The notes: a model not told the origin generated them from the sequence alone. 14,230 bases of DNA from Desulfotignum sp. (GCA_011390695.1 JAABRW010000044.1:1-14230); one strand, 5' to 3'; counted from the stretch's first letter, positions 7,037-14,230 are shown. Made by a program: numbers and translations.

Positions 7037-7570
7037 TTAACTGCCGCTGGCAACCAGGGCATTATATTTTTCGATAATGGTATCGGTTATGTCAACATGA
7101 TCGGCAATATAAATCACACCGGCATTTTTTCTTTCAATAATCAGTAAATATTTTTCTTTTTTACCGATATCATTGGCAATATCGAATACCGATTTTTGCA
7201 TTTCATTGATCAGTTTTATTTCAAGATTTTTTAATTCATTGGCAAAATCTTCCTGCATTTTTTTAAAATCATTGATCTGAATTCTGAAATCACGTTCTTT
7301 TTCTCTCTTTTTTTCTCCACTGAGAACCAGAGATTCCCTTTCAAGGGCTTTGTTAACTTCATCCAGAATTTGTTTTTCTTTTTCCAGTTTGTCTTTGAGT
7401 TCCTGGCCCCTGGTATTGAGAATCTTCTGGTTCATCTTTCCGGCACTGGATTCTTTCATGATTTTTTCAAAGTTGATCACACCGATCTTAGCCGAATCTG
7501 CAGCAAATGCTGCAGGTATAAATCCCATAAAAACAATCCATATGATACTTGCAATGCTTACACGCTTCAT
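7037..7570 (-). CDS. ompH: periplasmic chaperone OmpH/Skp family
   Basis: Skp-family chaperones form trimers in the periplasm and hold unfolded outer-membrane proteins on their way to the Bam complex. The 177-residue protein begins with a signal peptide: MKRVS, a hydrophobic stretch at about 7-20, and an AFA-AD cleavage site near residue 23/24. A short strand KIGVINFEKIM (28-38) follows, then a long charged coiled coil at about 45-140 rich in Lys, Glu and Gln, and a final strand with YLLIIERKNAGVIYIAD at 141-157. This is the Skp tentacle layout. I chose ATG at 7570 because GGAGG lies 5 bases upstream; a GTG at 7582 would only add MEET before the signal peptide. It sits between bamA and lpxD, the classical position for skp. 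Confidence 0.94.
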   Translation of the reverse strand: MKRVSIASIIWIVFMGFIPAAFAADSAKIGVINFEKIMKESSAGKMNQKILNTRGQELKDKLEKEKQILDEVNKALERESLVLSGEKKREKERDFRIQINDFKKMQEDFANELKNLEIKLINEMQKSVFDIANDIGKKEKYLLIIERKNAGVIYIADHVDITDTIIEKYNALVASGS

Positions 7571-7575
7571 GGTTT

Positions 7576-7580
7576 CCTCC
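7576..7580 (-). promoter_or_regulatory. ribosome binding site deciding the ompH start
   Basis: GGAGG on the minus strand at 7580-7576 with a 5-base spacer (AAACC) to ATG 7570. This is the strongest Shine-Dalgarno in the window and rules against the upstream GTG at 7582, which would overlap it. Skp is needed in quantity, and its own strong site fits that. Confidence 0.75.
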
Positions 7581-7596
7581 ACAAAAATAAAATATT

Positions 7597-10233
7597 TTAG
7601 AAAAATGCACCGATGGAAAAATCAAATTGGCCGTCACCGGTATCCATGACATCCTTACCTTCCACAACGATGCCATAGGCAAGCCGGATGGGTCCCATGG
7701 GAGAATTCCACCGCAGCTCAAATCCGATACTGGAAAACTGGTCTGTCAGATCAATATCCTCGCTGATCCGGTATACATCTCCTCTGTCATAAAACAGAAC
7801 ACCGGCCACGCCCATATCTTCCTGGATGGGGAAAATCAGCTCCAGATTAAACTGTATATATTTTTCACCACCGCGCAGAATCGGGTCACCCTTGTCCTGG
7901 GTACTGATGTCATATTTGTCAAATCCCCTGACGGAATTTATCCCACCCAGATAAAACCGTTCCCAGTCCAGATCAATCTGGCCATTGGTCCGGTCATCCA
8001 GGTACCCGCCTTCCACATGAAAAGCACCGGTGAATTTCCAGAACAGCGGCTTCCAGAAGCCGGCTTCGGCAATATACCTTGTATAATCAATATCACCGCC
8101 CAGAAATTCTCCGGCATACTGTACGGAAAATTTACTGAAAATTCCCCTGGTGGGCAGAAAATAATGGTTCCTGGAATCATAGCTGATATAGGGTTTGATA
8201 CTGGATGTGAAAAAATCACCTTCTGTTACATTGGTAAAGGCAGTTTCCACATTTTCCACTTCAAAATCTTCCACATTGTACTCTATCCCGATGGTTGTAT
8301 AATCCCACAGCTGTCGGTAAGCAGACCTGAGGGTCAGCCCGATGGCATTTCGTTCATAATGCTCGAACTCTTTTTCAAGTTTGTAAATATTAATCCCTGC
8401 GGAAATAGGCCTGTCAAAAATCCACGGCTCGGTAAACCCCAGATCGTACAGACCGGTTTCCCCTGAAATTCTGGCCAGCATTTTCAGGTTCTGGCCCCGG
8501 CCGAACAGGTTTCTTTCTTCCAGAGATACCTGGCCGAACGGACCGTCAGCAGTGGAAAATCCACCGCCAAAAGAAAAGTTCCCCGTGGCTTTTTCCGTAA
8601 CATTAACCTCAAGATCCCGCTGGTTGGGAATCTGGGTTTTAACCGGGGTGATTTCAATATTTTCAAAATAATCTTTTACCCCCAGGTTCCGGTAGGAGCG
8701 CTGGATACCGGCCATGGAATACCTGCCCTGTTCTTTTACCGCCATTTCCCGCCGAATAACCTTATCCCTTGTTTTGGTGTTGCCAGTGATGATGATCCTA
8801 TTGAAAAATACCGGCTCACCCTGCGTAATCTTAAAGGTGATATTCACCTGTTTTGCCGCCTCATCTTTTTGTACCAGAGGCGATATCTCTACATTGGCAT
8901 ATCCGCGGTTGGAATAAAAGTCATTGAGACCCAAAAGATCCTTGCGGATCAATTCCCGGTTGTATAGCTCCGCTTTTTTGGACTGCAGTTTTTCAAGCAG
9001 GTCTTCTCTGGATGTAAGAATATCCCCTGTGATATCAACTTTTCCGGTCTTGTACTGACTTCCTTCCTCGATCTTGAAACCAATGGAAATACTTTCTTCT
9101 CCCATTTCCACTTCAGGATCAGATACCTTGACATCGATGAATCCGTTGTTTTTGTAAAGAGATTCAATGCGGACAACATCATTTTCCAATTCGGTCCGGT
9201 CCAGATCTCCGGAAGTGGTTATAAATGACCAGAATCCTTTTTCACTGGTCTCCATGGTTTTTTTAATTTTTTTGTCTGTAAAATAGGTATTGCCTTCAAA
9301 CGTAATGGCTTCAATTTTTATTTTCTCGCCTTCATCCACAACAAAGACTATGTCAGCCTGGTTGTTTTCCAGGGATTTTGTTTCATAATGCACCTGGCAG
9401 TTATGAAAGTTTTTTTCCGTATACAGACGCTTGATTTTTTCCACATCAGCGTTGATTTTGTAAACATTGAGGATGGAACCGGTGCTGGTGTCAATCACAC
9501 CGAACAATTCATCATCTTTATACACCCGGTTTTTGGAAAATTTGATGTTTCTGACACTGGGCTTTTCCGTGACGTCAAAAATGATTTCAACCCCCTGGTC
9601 CAGCTCATTTTTTTTGACCACCACATCATCAAAAAAACCCATTTTGTAAACAAGGGACAGATCTTTGGACAATTTTTCCGCATCCATTATTTCACCGGGG
9701 CTGGAGGTGATGGTCCGTAAAATAGCGTCAGATTCCACCCGGCGGTTGCCGGCAACAGAAATGGCTGCAATAATGCGTTTTTCAAATAATTCACCAATGA
9801 TACCCCGGGTCAGGTCGGTGACAGCAGAAAACATGCCTTCCATCTGCTTTGCCTGGGAAAAAAACGTCAGGGGAGGACCGGATTCATAGACATGATGCAT
9901 TTCCGTATCAATGCTGATACTTTGATCGGCCACAAAAATATTGCCGGTAATAATTTTGTCCACACCCAGACGAATGCCTTCCTGCCTGAATTTTGCCGGA
10001 TCCCAGGTATCCTTGTCTGAATAATCTTTGACAAAGAAAACCCTGGCGCCTTCTTTTTCCAGGGTTTCCTTAAGCATCAGCGGCAGATCCTCTTTCAGGT
10101 TCTCATGGGGCTGGTCTGCCTGAACAGAAAAAGGAAAGATTGCAACACTTATGGTTTGTTGAGCAGACAATCCGGAAATCATGCAGAAAAATACAAACCA
10201 GATCACCCCTGTTATGTTCAGCGCTTTTTTCAT
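7597..10233 (-). CDS. bamA: outer membrane protein assembly factor BamA with additional N-terminal TolB/CsgG-like domain
   Basis: BamA is the Omp85 insertase that folds beta-barrel proteins into the outer membrane. The product has 878 residues, longer than the usual 760-810. A signal peptide covers about 1-24. Residues 25-155 form an extra domain (VAIFPFSVQAD at 30-40, GVDKIITGNIF at 90-100) resembling the TolB N-terminal or CsgG fold. Five POTRA repeats follow at about 153-225, 226-304, 305-394, 395-476 and 477-550, with typical GN(R/T)-type starts such as VAGNRRVESDAI and FEGNTYFTDKKI. The 16-strand barrel runs 551-878, with the lid-lock VRGF motif at 768-771 and a C-terminal beta signal ending in Phe. 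The ATG overlaps the lolD stop (ATGA), and AAGGA lies 5 bases upstream. ompH follows after 26 bases, the usual neighbour. No frameshift is visible. Confidence 0.97.
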   Translation of the reverse strand: MKKALNITGVIWFVFFCMISGLSAQQTISVAIFPFSVQADQPHENLKEDLPLMLKETLEKEGARVFFVKDYSDKDTWDPAKFRQEGIRLGVDKIITGNIFVADQSISIDTEMHHVYESGPPLTFFSQAKQMEGMFSAVTDLTRGIIGELFEKRIIAAISVAGNRRVESDAILRTITSSPGEIMDAEKLSKDLSLVYKMGFFDDVVVKKNELDQGVEIIFDVTEKPSVRNIKFSKNRVYKDDELFGVIDTSTGSILNVYKINADVEKIKRLYTEKNFHNCQVHYETKSLENNQADIVFVVDEGEKIKIEAITFEGNTYFTDKKIKKTMETSEKGFWSFITTSGDLDRTELENDVVRIESLYKNNGFIDVKVSDPEVEMGEESISIGFKIEEGSQYKTGKVDITGDILTSREDLLEKLQSKKAELYNRELIRKDLLGLNDFYSNRGYANVEISPLVQKDEAAKQVNITFKITQGEPVFFNRIIITGNTKTRDKVIRREMAVKEQGRYSMAGIQRSYRNLGVKDYFENIEITPVKTQIPNQRDLEVNVTEKATGNFSFGGGFSTADGPFGQVSLEERNLFGRGQNLKMLARISGETGLYDLGFTEPWIFDRPISAGINIYKLEKEFEHYERNAIGLTLRSAYRQLWDYTTIGIEYNVEDFEVENVETAFTNVTEGDFFTSSIKPYISYDSRNHYFLPTRGIFSKFSVQYAGEFLGGDIDYTRYIAEAGFWKPLFWKFTGAFHVEGGYLDDRTNGQIDLDWERFYLGGINSVRGFDKYDISTQDKGDPILRGGEKYIQFNLELIFPIQEDMGVAGVLFYDRGDVYRISEDIDLTDQFSSIGFELRWNSPMGPIRLAYGIVVEGKDVMDTGDGQFDFSIGAFF

Positions 10234-10943
10234 GTCATTCCTTTGTAAGATGCCGGTGCAATAGTGCCGTTGTGAAGAGTTACCATTTTTCCCATCATAT
10301 GGGCCAGCTTCATGTTGTGGGTGACCACAACAATGGTCATATCCAGTTCCTTGTTCAACTGGTCCAGCAGTGCATGGATGCTGTCGGAGTTTTTTTCATC
10401 CAGATTCCCGGTGGGTTCGTCTGCCAGGAGAAGATCCGGCTTCATCATCAGGGCCCTGGCAATGGCCACCCGCTGCTGTTCTCCCCCGGAAAGGTCTTCT
10501 ACGCGATGAAAATGTCTGTCTGCAAGCCCTACCCTTTCAAGCATATTTTCGGCCTGTTTTTCAACAGTTTTTTTGTTTTTCCGGGCGATGAGTCCCGGAA
10601 TCATCACATTTTCCCGGGCAGTGAATCCCGGGAGCAGATAGTGAAACTGAAAAACAAAACCAATGCGTTCATTGCGGAAAGCAGCCAGTTTTTCATCATC
10701 AAATGAAAACAGATTCCGGCCTTTGAATATCACCTGTCCATGATCAGGTCTGTCCAGGGTGCCGATAATATTTAAAAGGGTTGATTTGCCGATACCTGAT
10801 GCCCCTACAACGGCCAGGGTCTCGCCTTTGGAAATAATGAAATCAGCATCCTTCAGGATTTCAATGGAAGCTGTGGGACTGGCAAAGGTCTTGCTGACCC
10901 CTTCCAGACGCATGAGAACACAGGAAGCATTGTCCTTATCCAT
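10230..10943 (-). CDS. lolD: lipoprotein-releasing system ATP-binding protein LolD
   Basis: LolD is the cytoplasmic ATPase that powers release of outer-membrane lipoproteins from the inner membrane through LolC/E. From ATG at 10943 it has 237 residues (E. coli LolD 233). Walker A is GASGIGKS at 47-54, the Q-loop is Gln99 in FVFQFHYLLPGFTARENV, the ABC signature is LSGGEQQ at 151-157, Walker B is LLLADEP at 171-177 and the H-loop is His209. The FQFHxLLPxFTAxEN stretch is characteristic of the LolD/MacB branch. The frame is open further upstream to 11024, but that part lies inside the permease gene and is basic and unrelated. The chosen start overlaps the permease stop by 8 bases and has GGAGG 9 bases upstream. 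The stop overlaps bamA. Confidence 0.96.
   Translation of the reverse strand: MDKDNASCVLMRLEGVSKTFASPTASIEILKDADFIISKGETLAVVGASGIGKSTLLNIIGTLDRPDHGQVIFKGRNLFSFDDEKLAAFRNERIGFVFQFHYLLPGFTARENVMIPGLIARKNKKTVEKQAENMLERVGLADRHFHRVEDLSGGEQQRVAIARALMMKPDLLLADEPTGNLDEKNSDSIHALLDQLNKELDMTIVVVTHNMKLAHMMGKMVTLHNGTIAPASYKGMT
10239..10243 (-). promoter_or_regulatory. ribosome binding site of bamA inside the end of lolD
   Basis: AAGGA on the minus strand at 10243-10239 with a 5-base spacer to ATG 10233. It lies within the last codons of lolD, so bamA has its own initiation signal in addition to coupling through the ATGA overlap. Confidence 0.65.
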
Positions 10944-12162
10944 ACCGAATAGCCTCCAGCGGGTCCATTTTTGATGCTTTATAAGAAGGATAAAGGGTTG
11001 ATACAAAACAGATAAAAACCGCACTCACTGCAATCAGGAGTACATCCAGAGGATCCAGCTGCACCGGCAGGGTTGAAAAAGGATAGGCCTGGGGAAGCTG
11101 GATAAAATCATAGTGTTTGAGCAGCCAGCAGACCACAACACCGGACACTGTTCCCAAAAAGGTTCCCAGAACACCGATGACCAGTCCCTTGATGATGAAA
11201 ATTTTTCCAATGATCCCATGGGTGGCGCCCATGGCCTTAAGAACGGCAATGTCTTTGGTTTTTTCCATGACCATCATTATCAAAGCAGAAGCAATATTAA
11301 AAGCTGCCACCAGAATAATCAGGGTGAGAATAATAAACATGGCTGTTTTTTCCAGTTTCAAAGCGGAAAACAGACTTTGGTTGATCTCCATCCAGTCCCG
11401 GGCATAAAAGGGATATGCCAGCTCTCCCAGCACCTCTTTGCGGATCTGTTTTACCGTGAAAATGTCATCCACCCAGATGCCGATGGCGGAAATTTTATCG
11501 TGGTCACCAGTGAGCCTCTGGGCCTGGTCCAGATGGACATAGGCCAGCATACCGTCATATTCAGACATGCCGGAACTGAAAGTTCCCTGTACCACAAAAC
11601 GTTTCATGGATGGTATCTGGCCGATGGGAGAAACAAAGGAACGGGTGGACATGAGAACAATGTTATCGCCCGGCATCACCCCGACCGAACCGGCAAGCTC
11701 CTTTCCCAGGATTATGCCGGGCAGGTGGTGATCATCTGTTTTATGGACGGACAATGCTGTTTCCAGGGCTTTTGTATCAAATCCTTTGATCAGAGAAGCG
11801 CTGCTGGCCGGGATAATTCCCCGGACCATAACCCCTGAAAATGATTGCCGGGTCCGGATCATTGCCTGGCCGAACAAAATGGGGGAGGCATCCCTTATGC
11901 GGCGGCTATTCTGCAGGTCCTGCAAAATTGTATCATAACTGCCAAAGGTCCCATTGTAATTCATGAGCAGGATATGGGGTTCCAGGCCCAGGATCCGCCG
12001 CCGGAATTCACTTTCAGCCCCGTTCATCACCGCAATCACCACCACCAGGGCCATCACCCCCACCATGACCCCGGCCACGGATAAAAACGTGATCAAAGAG
12101 ATAAACCCTTCTTTTCGTTTTGCCTTGAGATAGCGCCTGGCTATGAAAAGTTCAACAGCCAT
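10936..12162 (-). CDS. lolC: lipoprotein-releasing ABC transporter permease (LolC/LolE family)
   Basis: Inner-membrane subunit that extracts outer-membrane lipoproteins and passes them to LolA. The 408 residues match LolC/LolE. The N-terminus ELFIARRYLKAKRKEGFISL (4-23) is the family start. One membrane segment lies at about 22-47, a large periplasmic domain of MacB type spans 48-270, and three further membrane segments lie near 272-298, 320-348 and 373-393. The coupling-helix region MEKTKDIAVLKAMGAT (299-314) would contact LolD. LPQAYPFSTLPVQLDPLDV at 356-374 is a LolC/E signature. Only one permease gene is present, so the transporter may be a homodimer here (LolF-like), or a partner lies elsewhere. 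LolC and LolE cannot be told apart from sequence alone. It begins 6 bases after the lysS stop with no clear Shine-Dalgarno and overlaps lolD by 8 bases. Confidence 0.94.
   Translation of the reverse strand: MAVELFIARRYLKAKRKEGFISLITFLSVAGVMVGVMALVVVIAVMNGAESEFRRRILGLEPHILLMNYNGTFGSYDTILQDLQNSRRIRDASPILFGQAMIRTRQSFSGVMVRGIIPASSASLIKGFDTKALETALSVHKTDDHHLPGIILGKELAGSVGVMPGDNIVLMSTRSFVSPIGQIPSMKRFVVQGTFSSGMSEYDGMLAYVHLDQAQRLTGDHDKISAIGIWVDDIFTVKQIRKEVLGELAYPFYARDWMEINQSLFSALKLEKTAMFIILTLIILVAAFNIASALIMMVMEKTKDIAVLKAMGATHGIIGKIFIIKGLVIGVLGTFLGTVSGVVVCWLLKHYDFIQLPQAYPFSTLPVQLDPLDVLLIAVSAVFICFVSTLYPSYKASKMDPLEAIRYG
10953..10957 (-). promoter_or_regulatory. ribosome binding site deciding the lolD start
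   Basis: GGAGG on the minus strand at 10957-10953, 9 bases before ATG 10943 and inside the end of the permease gene. It supports the 237-residue form of LolD over the longer frame that opens at 11024. Confidence 0.65.
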
Positions 12163-12168
12163 ATAAGA

Positions 12169-13665
12169 TCAATTACTGTGTTTCATATGGGGAAAAAGAA
12201 TAACCTCTCTGATGGAAGCGGCATCTGTGAGCAGCATCACCAGACGGTCTATGCCGATGCCTTCACCGGCTGTGGGGGGCATGCCGTATTCCAGGGCTTC
12301 CACATATTCCGCATCCATGATATGTGCCTCTGCATTTCCTTCATCCCGCTGCCTGACCTGCATGAGAAACCGGTTGTACTGGTCTTCCGGATCATTTATC
12401 TCAGAAAATCCATTGGCAATCTCCCGGCCGGCAATGAACAGTTCAAACCGGTCGGTGAGCCTGGGGTCAGCCTCATTTTTCCGGGACAATGGAGACACTT
12501 CCACAGGATATCCTGTGATAAAAGTGGGCTGGATCAGTCTGGGCTCCACCAGGATATCAAAAAGCTTGGTCAGTACCTTGCCGTGGCTTTCCTTTCTGGT
12601 GATCTGGATATTGTTTTTGTCTGCAAATGCCAGCAGGGCCGGGGTATCATCCAGAGATGCAGGGTCAAGGCCGCCGATGGTGCACAGGGATTCCATCATG
12701 GTTATACGCTGCCATCCGGGTGTGAAATCAATGGTATGGCCCTGGTAGGCAACAAAGGTTTGACCGGTGATCTGTTTTACAATGGCGGCAAACATGTTTT
12801 CCGTCAGATCCATTAAATCCTTGTAATCTGCATAGGCCTGGTAAAATTCCACCATGGTGAATTCCGGGTTGTGCCGGGTGGAAACCCCTTCGTTTCTGAA
12901 ATTGCGGTTTATTTCAAACACCTTTTCAAACCCGCCAACCACCAGGCGCTTCAGGTACAGCTCCGGTGCGATGCGCAAAAACAACTCCATGCCCAGGGCA
13001 TTGTGCCAGGTTTTAAACGGCGTGGCTTCAGCACCCCCGGGCAGCGGCTGCATCATGGGAGTTTCCACTTCCATGAATCCATGGTCCTCGAAAAAATGCC
13101 GCATGGCTGTCACAATTTTGCTTCTTACCACAAATATGTTTCTGGTGTCATCATTCATGATCAAATCCAGGTACCGCTGGCGGTAGCGTTTTTCTGGATC
13201 CTTGATACCGTGAAATTTTTCCGGCAGGGGCCGGACCGCCTTGGATAAAAGGCGGAAAATCGTTGCCAGGATGGTCCATTCCCCGGTGCGGGTCTGGAAC
13301 AAAGGACCGGCCACACCGATAAAATCACCGATGTCCAGTTTTTTAAACAGGTCATAGGTGTCATCCCCCACCTTGTTTTTCTGGATATAGACCTGCATAT
13401 GATCAGAACCATCCTTGAACCGTACAAAAGAAGATTTTCCCATACGGTTGATGGCCATGATTCTGCCGGCCACCTGAAATGTTTTGCCGTGCTCCCCCAA
13501 AGATTCAGGATCTTCGTCAATGGTTTGCTTAAGCCGGGCCAGGTTGCAGGAGATTTTAAAATCATTGGGATACAGAGGTACCCCGCTTTCCTTGATGGCC
13601 TGTATTTTTTCTTTTCGAAGCTGAATGATCTGGCTGTCTTTGTCCATGGGATATGTTGCTTTCAT
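12169..13665 (-). CDS. lysS: lysyl-tRNA synthetase, class II
   Basis: Class IIb synthetase that charges tRNA-Lys with lysine in the cytoplasm. It has 498 residues, close to E. coli LysS (505). The N-terminal anticodon-binding OB domain spans about 62-145, with VAGRIMAINRMGKSSFVRFKD at 65-85. The catalytic core has motif 1 around 186-207 (FMEVETPMMQPLPGGAEA from 197), motif 2 at 250-270 (FEINRNFRNEGVSTRHNPEF) and motif 3 at 468-479 (GEGIGIDRLVML), with the conserved EALEYGMPPT before it. ATG 13665 is the longest start; ATG 13647 (MDKDSQ) is an alternative. AGGTGG lies 11 bases before the first, within a small hairpin. It is the first gene after a 109-base gap with a likely promoter, and lolC follows after 6 bases, so it appears to head the outer-membrane block. 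Confidence 0.97.
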   Translation of the reverse strand: MKATYPMDKDSQIIQLRKEKIQAIKESGVPLYPNDFKISCNLARLKQTIDEDPESLGEHGKTFQVAGRIMAINRMGKSSFVRFKDGSDHMQVYIQKNKVGDDTYDLFKKLDIGDFIGVAGPLFQTRTGEWTILATIFRLLSKAVRPLPEKFHGIKDPEKRYRQRYLDLIMNDDTRNIFVVRSKIVTAMRHFFEDHGFMEVETPMMQPLPGGAEATPFKTWHNALGMELFLRIAPELYLKRLVVGGFEKVFEINRNFRNEGVSTRHNPEFTMVEFYQAYADYKDLMDLTENMFAAIVKQITGQTFVAYQGHTIDFTPGWQRITMMESLCTIGGLDPASLDDTPALLAFADKNNIQITRKESHGKVLTKLFDILVEPRLIQPTFITGYPVEVSPLSRKNEADPRLTDRFELFIAGREIANGFSEINDPEDQYNRFLMQVRQRDEGNAEAHIMDAEYVEALEYGMPPTAGEGIGIDRLVMLLTDAASIREVILFPHMKHSN

Positions 13666-13668
13666 TTA

Positions 13669-13682
13669 AGGTGCTGCCACCT
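13669..13682 (-). other. small hairpin over the likely lysS Shine-Dalgarno
   Basis: On the minus strand AGGTG (13682-13678) pairs with CACCT (13673-13669) around a four-base loop GCAG, ending 3 bases before the lysS ATG. The AGGTG arm is the best candidate Shine-Dalgarno, so the fold would hide it. The stem has only 5 bp and the flanking bases do not pair. No U-tract follows, so it is not a terminator. Confidence 0.35.
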
Positions 13683-13748
13683 ATGGGCGTTGCCGGCACA
13701 CTTGTATTGTCAGTTTAATGTCTGTAATTTCACACGGTAAAACATGAA

Positions 13749-13778
13749 TAAATAGCCTGAATGACGGGTCGTTGTCAA
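13749..13778 (-). promoter_or_regulatory. probable sigma70 promoter of lysS and the outer-membrane block
   Basis: A perfect -35 box TTGACA lies at 13778-13773, overlapping the stop codon of the histidine kinase. Eighteen bases downstream is TATTTA (13754-13749), a weak -10 with 3 of 6 matches in an AT-rich stretch. Transcription would start near 13742, leaving a leader of about 75 bases. It lies in the largest gap of the window (13774-13666), directly before the first gene of the block. The -10 weakness keeps this moderate. Nothing else recognisable is in the gap apart from the hairpin. Confidence 0.45.
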
Positions 13779-14230
13779 GATTTTGTTGGTGTTAATTCCG
13801 GGCCTGCATTTTTAAAAATAATGGTAAAAAGGGTTCCCTTGCCGGGTATGGAATCAAAATCGATCATTCCGTCATAGGTGTCGATGAGGCGGTGAATGAT
13901 GGACAGCCCGAGTCCGGTTCCCTCTGGTTTGGTGGTAAAAAACGGATCAAATATGTGTCTGGCTTTTTTGGGATCAATACCCTGGCCGTTGTCCTGGACA
14001 GTCAGATAAATCCGGTTGTTTCTGGGAGAGGCAAGGGTAATGACAATCTTTCCCTTGCCGGGAATGGACTGGGCCGCATTTTTGATGAGATTCCACAGAA
14101 TCTGCTGAAGATGTACAGGGTCGATGATCACACACAAGGTATCATCGAGATGGGTGAAAATCTGGATCCTGTCCTTGAATTCCACGGTATTCAAAAACAA
14201 AGAAACCACATCAGTGACAGCTTCATGGAT
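13775..14230 (-). CDS. sensor histidine kinase, C-terminal ATPase domain (N-terminus outside window)
   Basis: The frame is open from the right window edge (14230) to TGA at 13775, giving the last 151 residues of a two-component sensor kinase. It is the HATPase_c domain that binds ATP and phosphorylates a His in the missing dimerisation domain. The N box is QQILWNLIKNAAQS at residues 42-55, the G1 box is DNGQGID at 80-86, the F box is FDPFFTT at 94-100 and the G2 box is GTGLGLS at 104-110. The pattern resembles NtrB/PilS/ZraS-type kinases that pair with NtrC-like regulators, but the sensor part and partner are not visible. No response regulator follows; the next gene is lysS. The signal sensed cannot be told. 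A GTG at 14209 is an internal codon, not a start. Confidence 0.93.
   Translation of the reverse strand: MHEAVTDVVSLFLNTVEFKDRIQIFTHLDDTLCVIIDPVHLQQILWNLIKNAAQSIPGKGKIVITLASPRNNRIYLTVQDNGQGIDPKKARHIFDPFFTTKPEGTGLGLSIIHRLIDTYDGMIDFDSIPGKGTLFTIIFKNAGPELTPTKS

Noticed and set aside
7589..7598. Palindrome AAAATATTTT with a TAAAAT-like box at the bamA-ompH junction, as a possible ompH promoter
   Set aside because: No -35 hexamer lies at 16-18 bp. The nearest TTGATT is 20 bp away. The AT-rich palindrome overlapping the bamA stop could be chance.
7627..8466. Plus-strand open frame of 279 codons within bamA
   Set aside because: It lies fully opposite the BamA barrel region, shows no domain, and is explained by base composition of the antisense strand.
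10944..11024. Longer N-terminus for LolD starting at 11024
   Set aside because: It would lie inside the permease gene and gives a basic, family-unlike extension of 27 residues. ATG 10943 has GGAGG and yields the usual LolD length.
13762..13777. TGAC-N8-GTCA inverted repeat after the kinase stop, as a terminator or operator
   Set aside because: The stem is only 4 bp with no T-tract, so it is not a terminator. The short half-sites occur easily by chance.

Overview
This window reads as chromosomal DNA of a Gram-negative (diderm) bacterium. It is densely packed, with every recognisable gene on the minus strand, so transcription runs from high to low coordinates. The run lysS, lolC/E, lolD, bamA, ompH/skp, lpxD, lpxA, lpxI, lpxB, the use of LpxI for the UDP-diacylglucosamine hydrolase step, and the protein style point to the Desulfobacterota (former Deltaproteobacteria), most likely a sulfate reducer of the Desulfobacterales. 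The taxonomic call is inference from gene order and recalled protein families, not from a search.

Layout from right to left. Bases 14230-13775 hold the C-terminal ATPase half of a sensor histidine kinase cut by the window edge. A gap of 109 bases (13774-13666) follows, with a plausible sigma70 promoter and a small hairpin over the possible ribosome binding site of lysS. From 13665 to 3188 there is one near-continuous block for building the outer membrane. It contains lysyl-tRNA synthetase (lysS), one lipoprotein-releasing permease (lolC/E type) and its ATPase (lolD), the beta-barrel insertase BamA with an extra N-terminal domain, the periplasmic chaperone OmpH/Skp, and four lipid A enzymes (LpxD, LpxA, LpxI, LpxB). 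Junctions in this block are ATGA-type or 8-bp overlaps, or gaps of 5-26 bases, so co-transcription and translational coupling are likely. After a 46-base gap with a possible -10 box come a CNNM/CorC-type membrane protein with CBS domains, shikimate dehydrogenase (aroE) and EPSP synthase (aroA, cut by the left edge).

How the genes fit together. LpxA and LpxD acylate the UDP-sugar at the 3-O and 2-N positions (LpxC, the step between them, is not here). LpxI makes lipid X and LpxB joins lipid X to UDP-diacylglucosamine to give the lipid A disaccharide. OmpH/Skp and BamA carry and fold outer-membrane barrels, and LolCD releases lipoproteins from the inner membrane. The block therefore covers lipid, barrel and lipoprotein supply to the outer membrane. 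aroE and aroA encode two late steps of chorismate synthesis.

I see no mobile element, CRISPR array, tRNA, rRNA, pseudogene or stretch over 300 bases without a gene. No previously undescribed system is evident. The points most worth a second look are the additional TolB/CsgG-like domain on BamA, the absence of fabZ between lpxD and lpxA, and a homopolymeric G8 tract inside lpxA.
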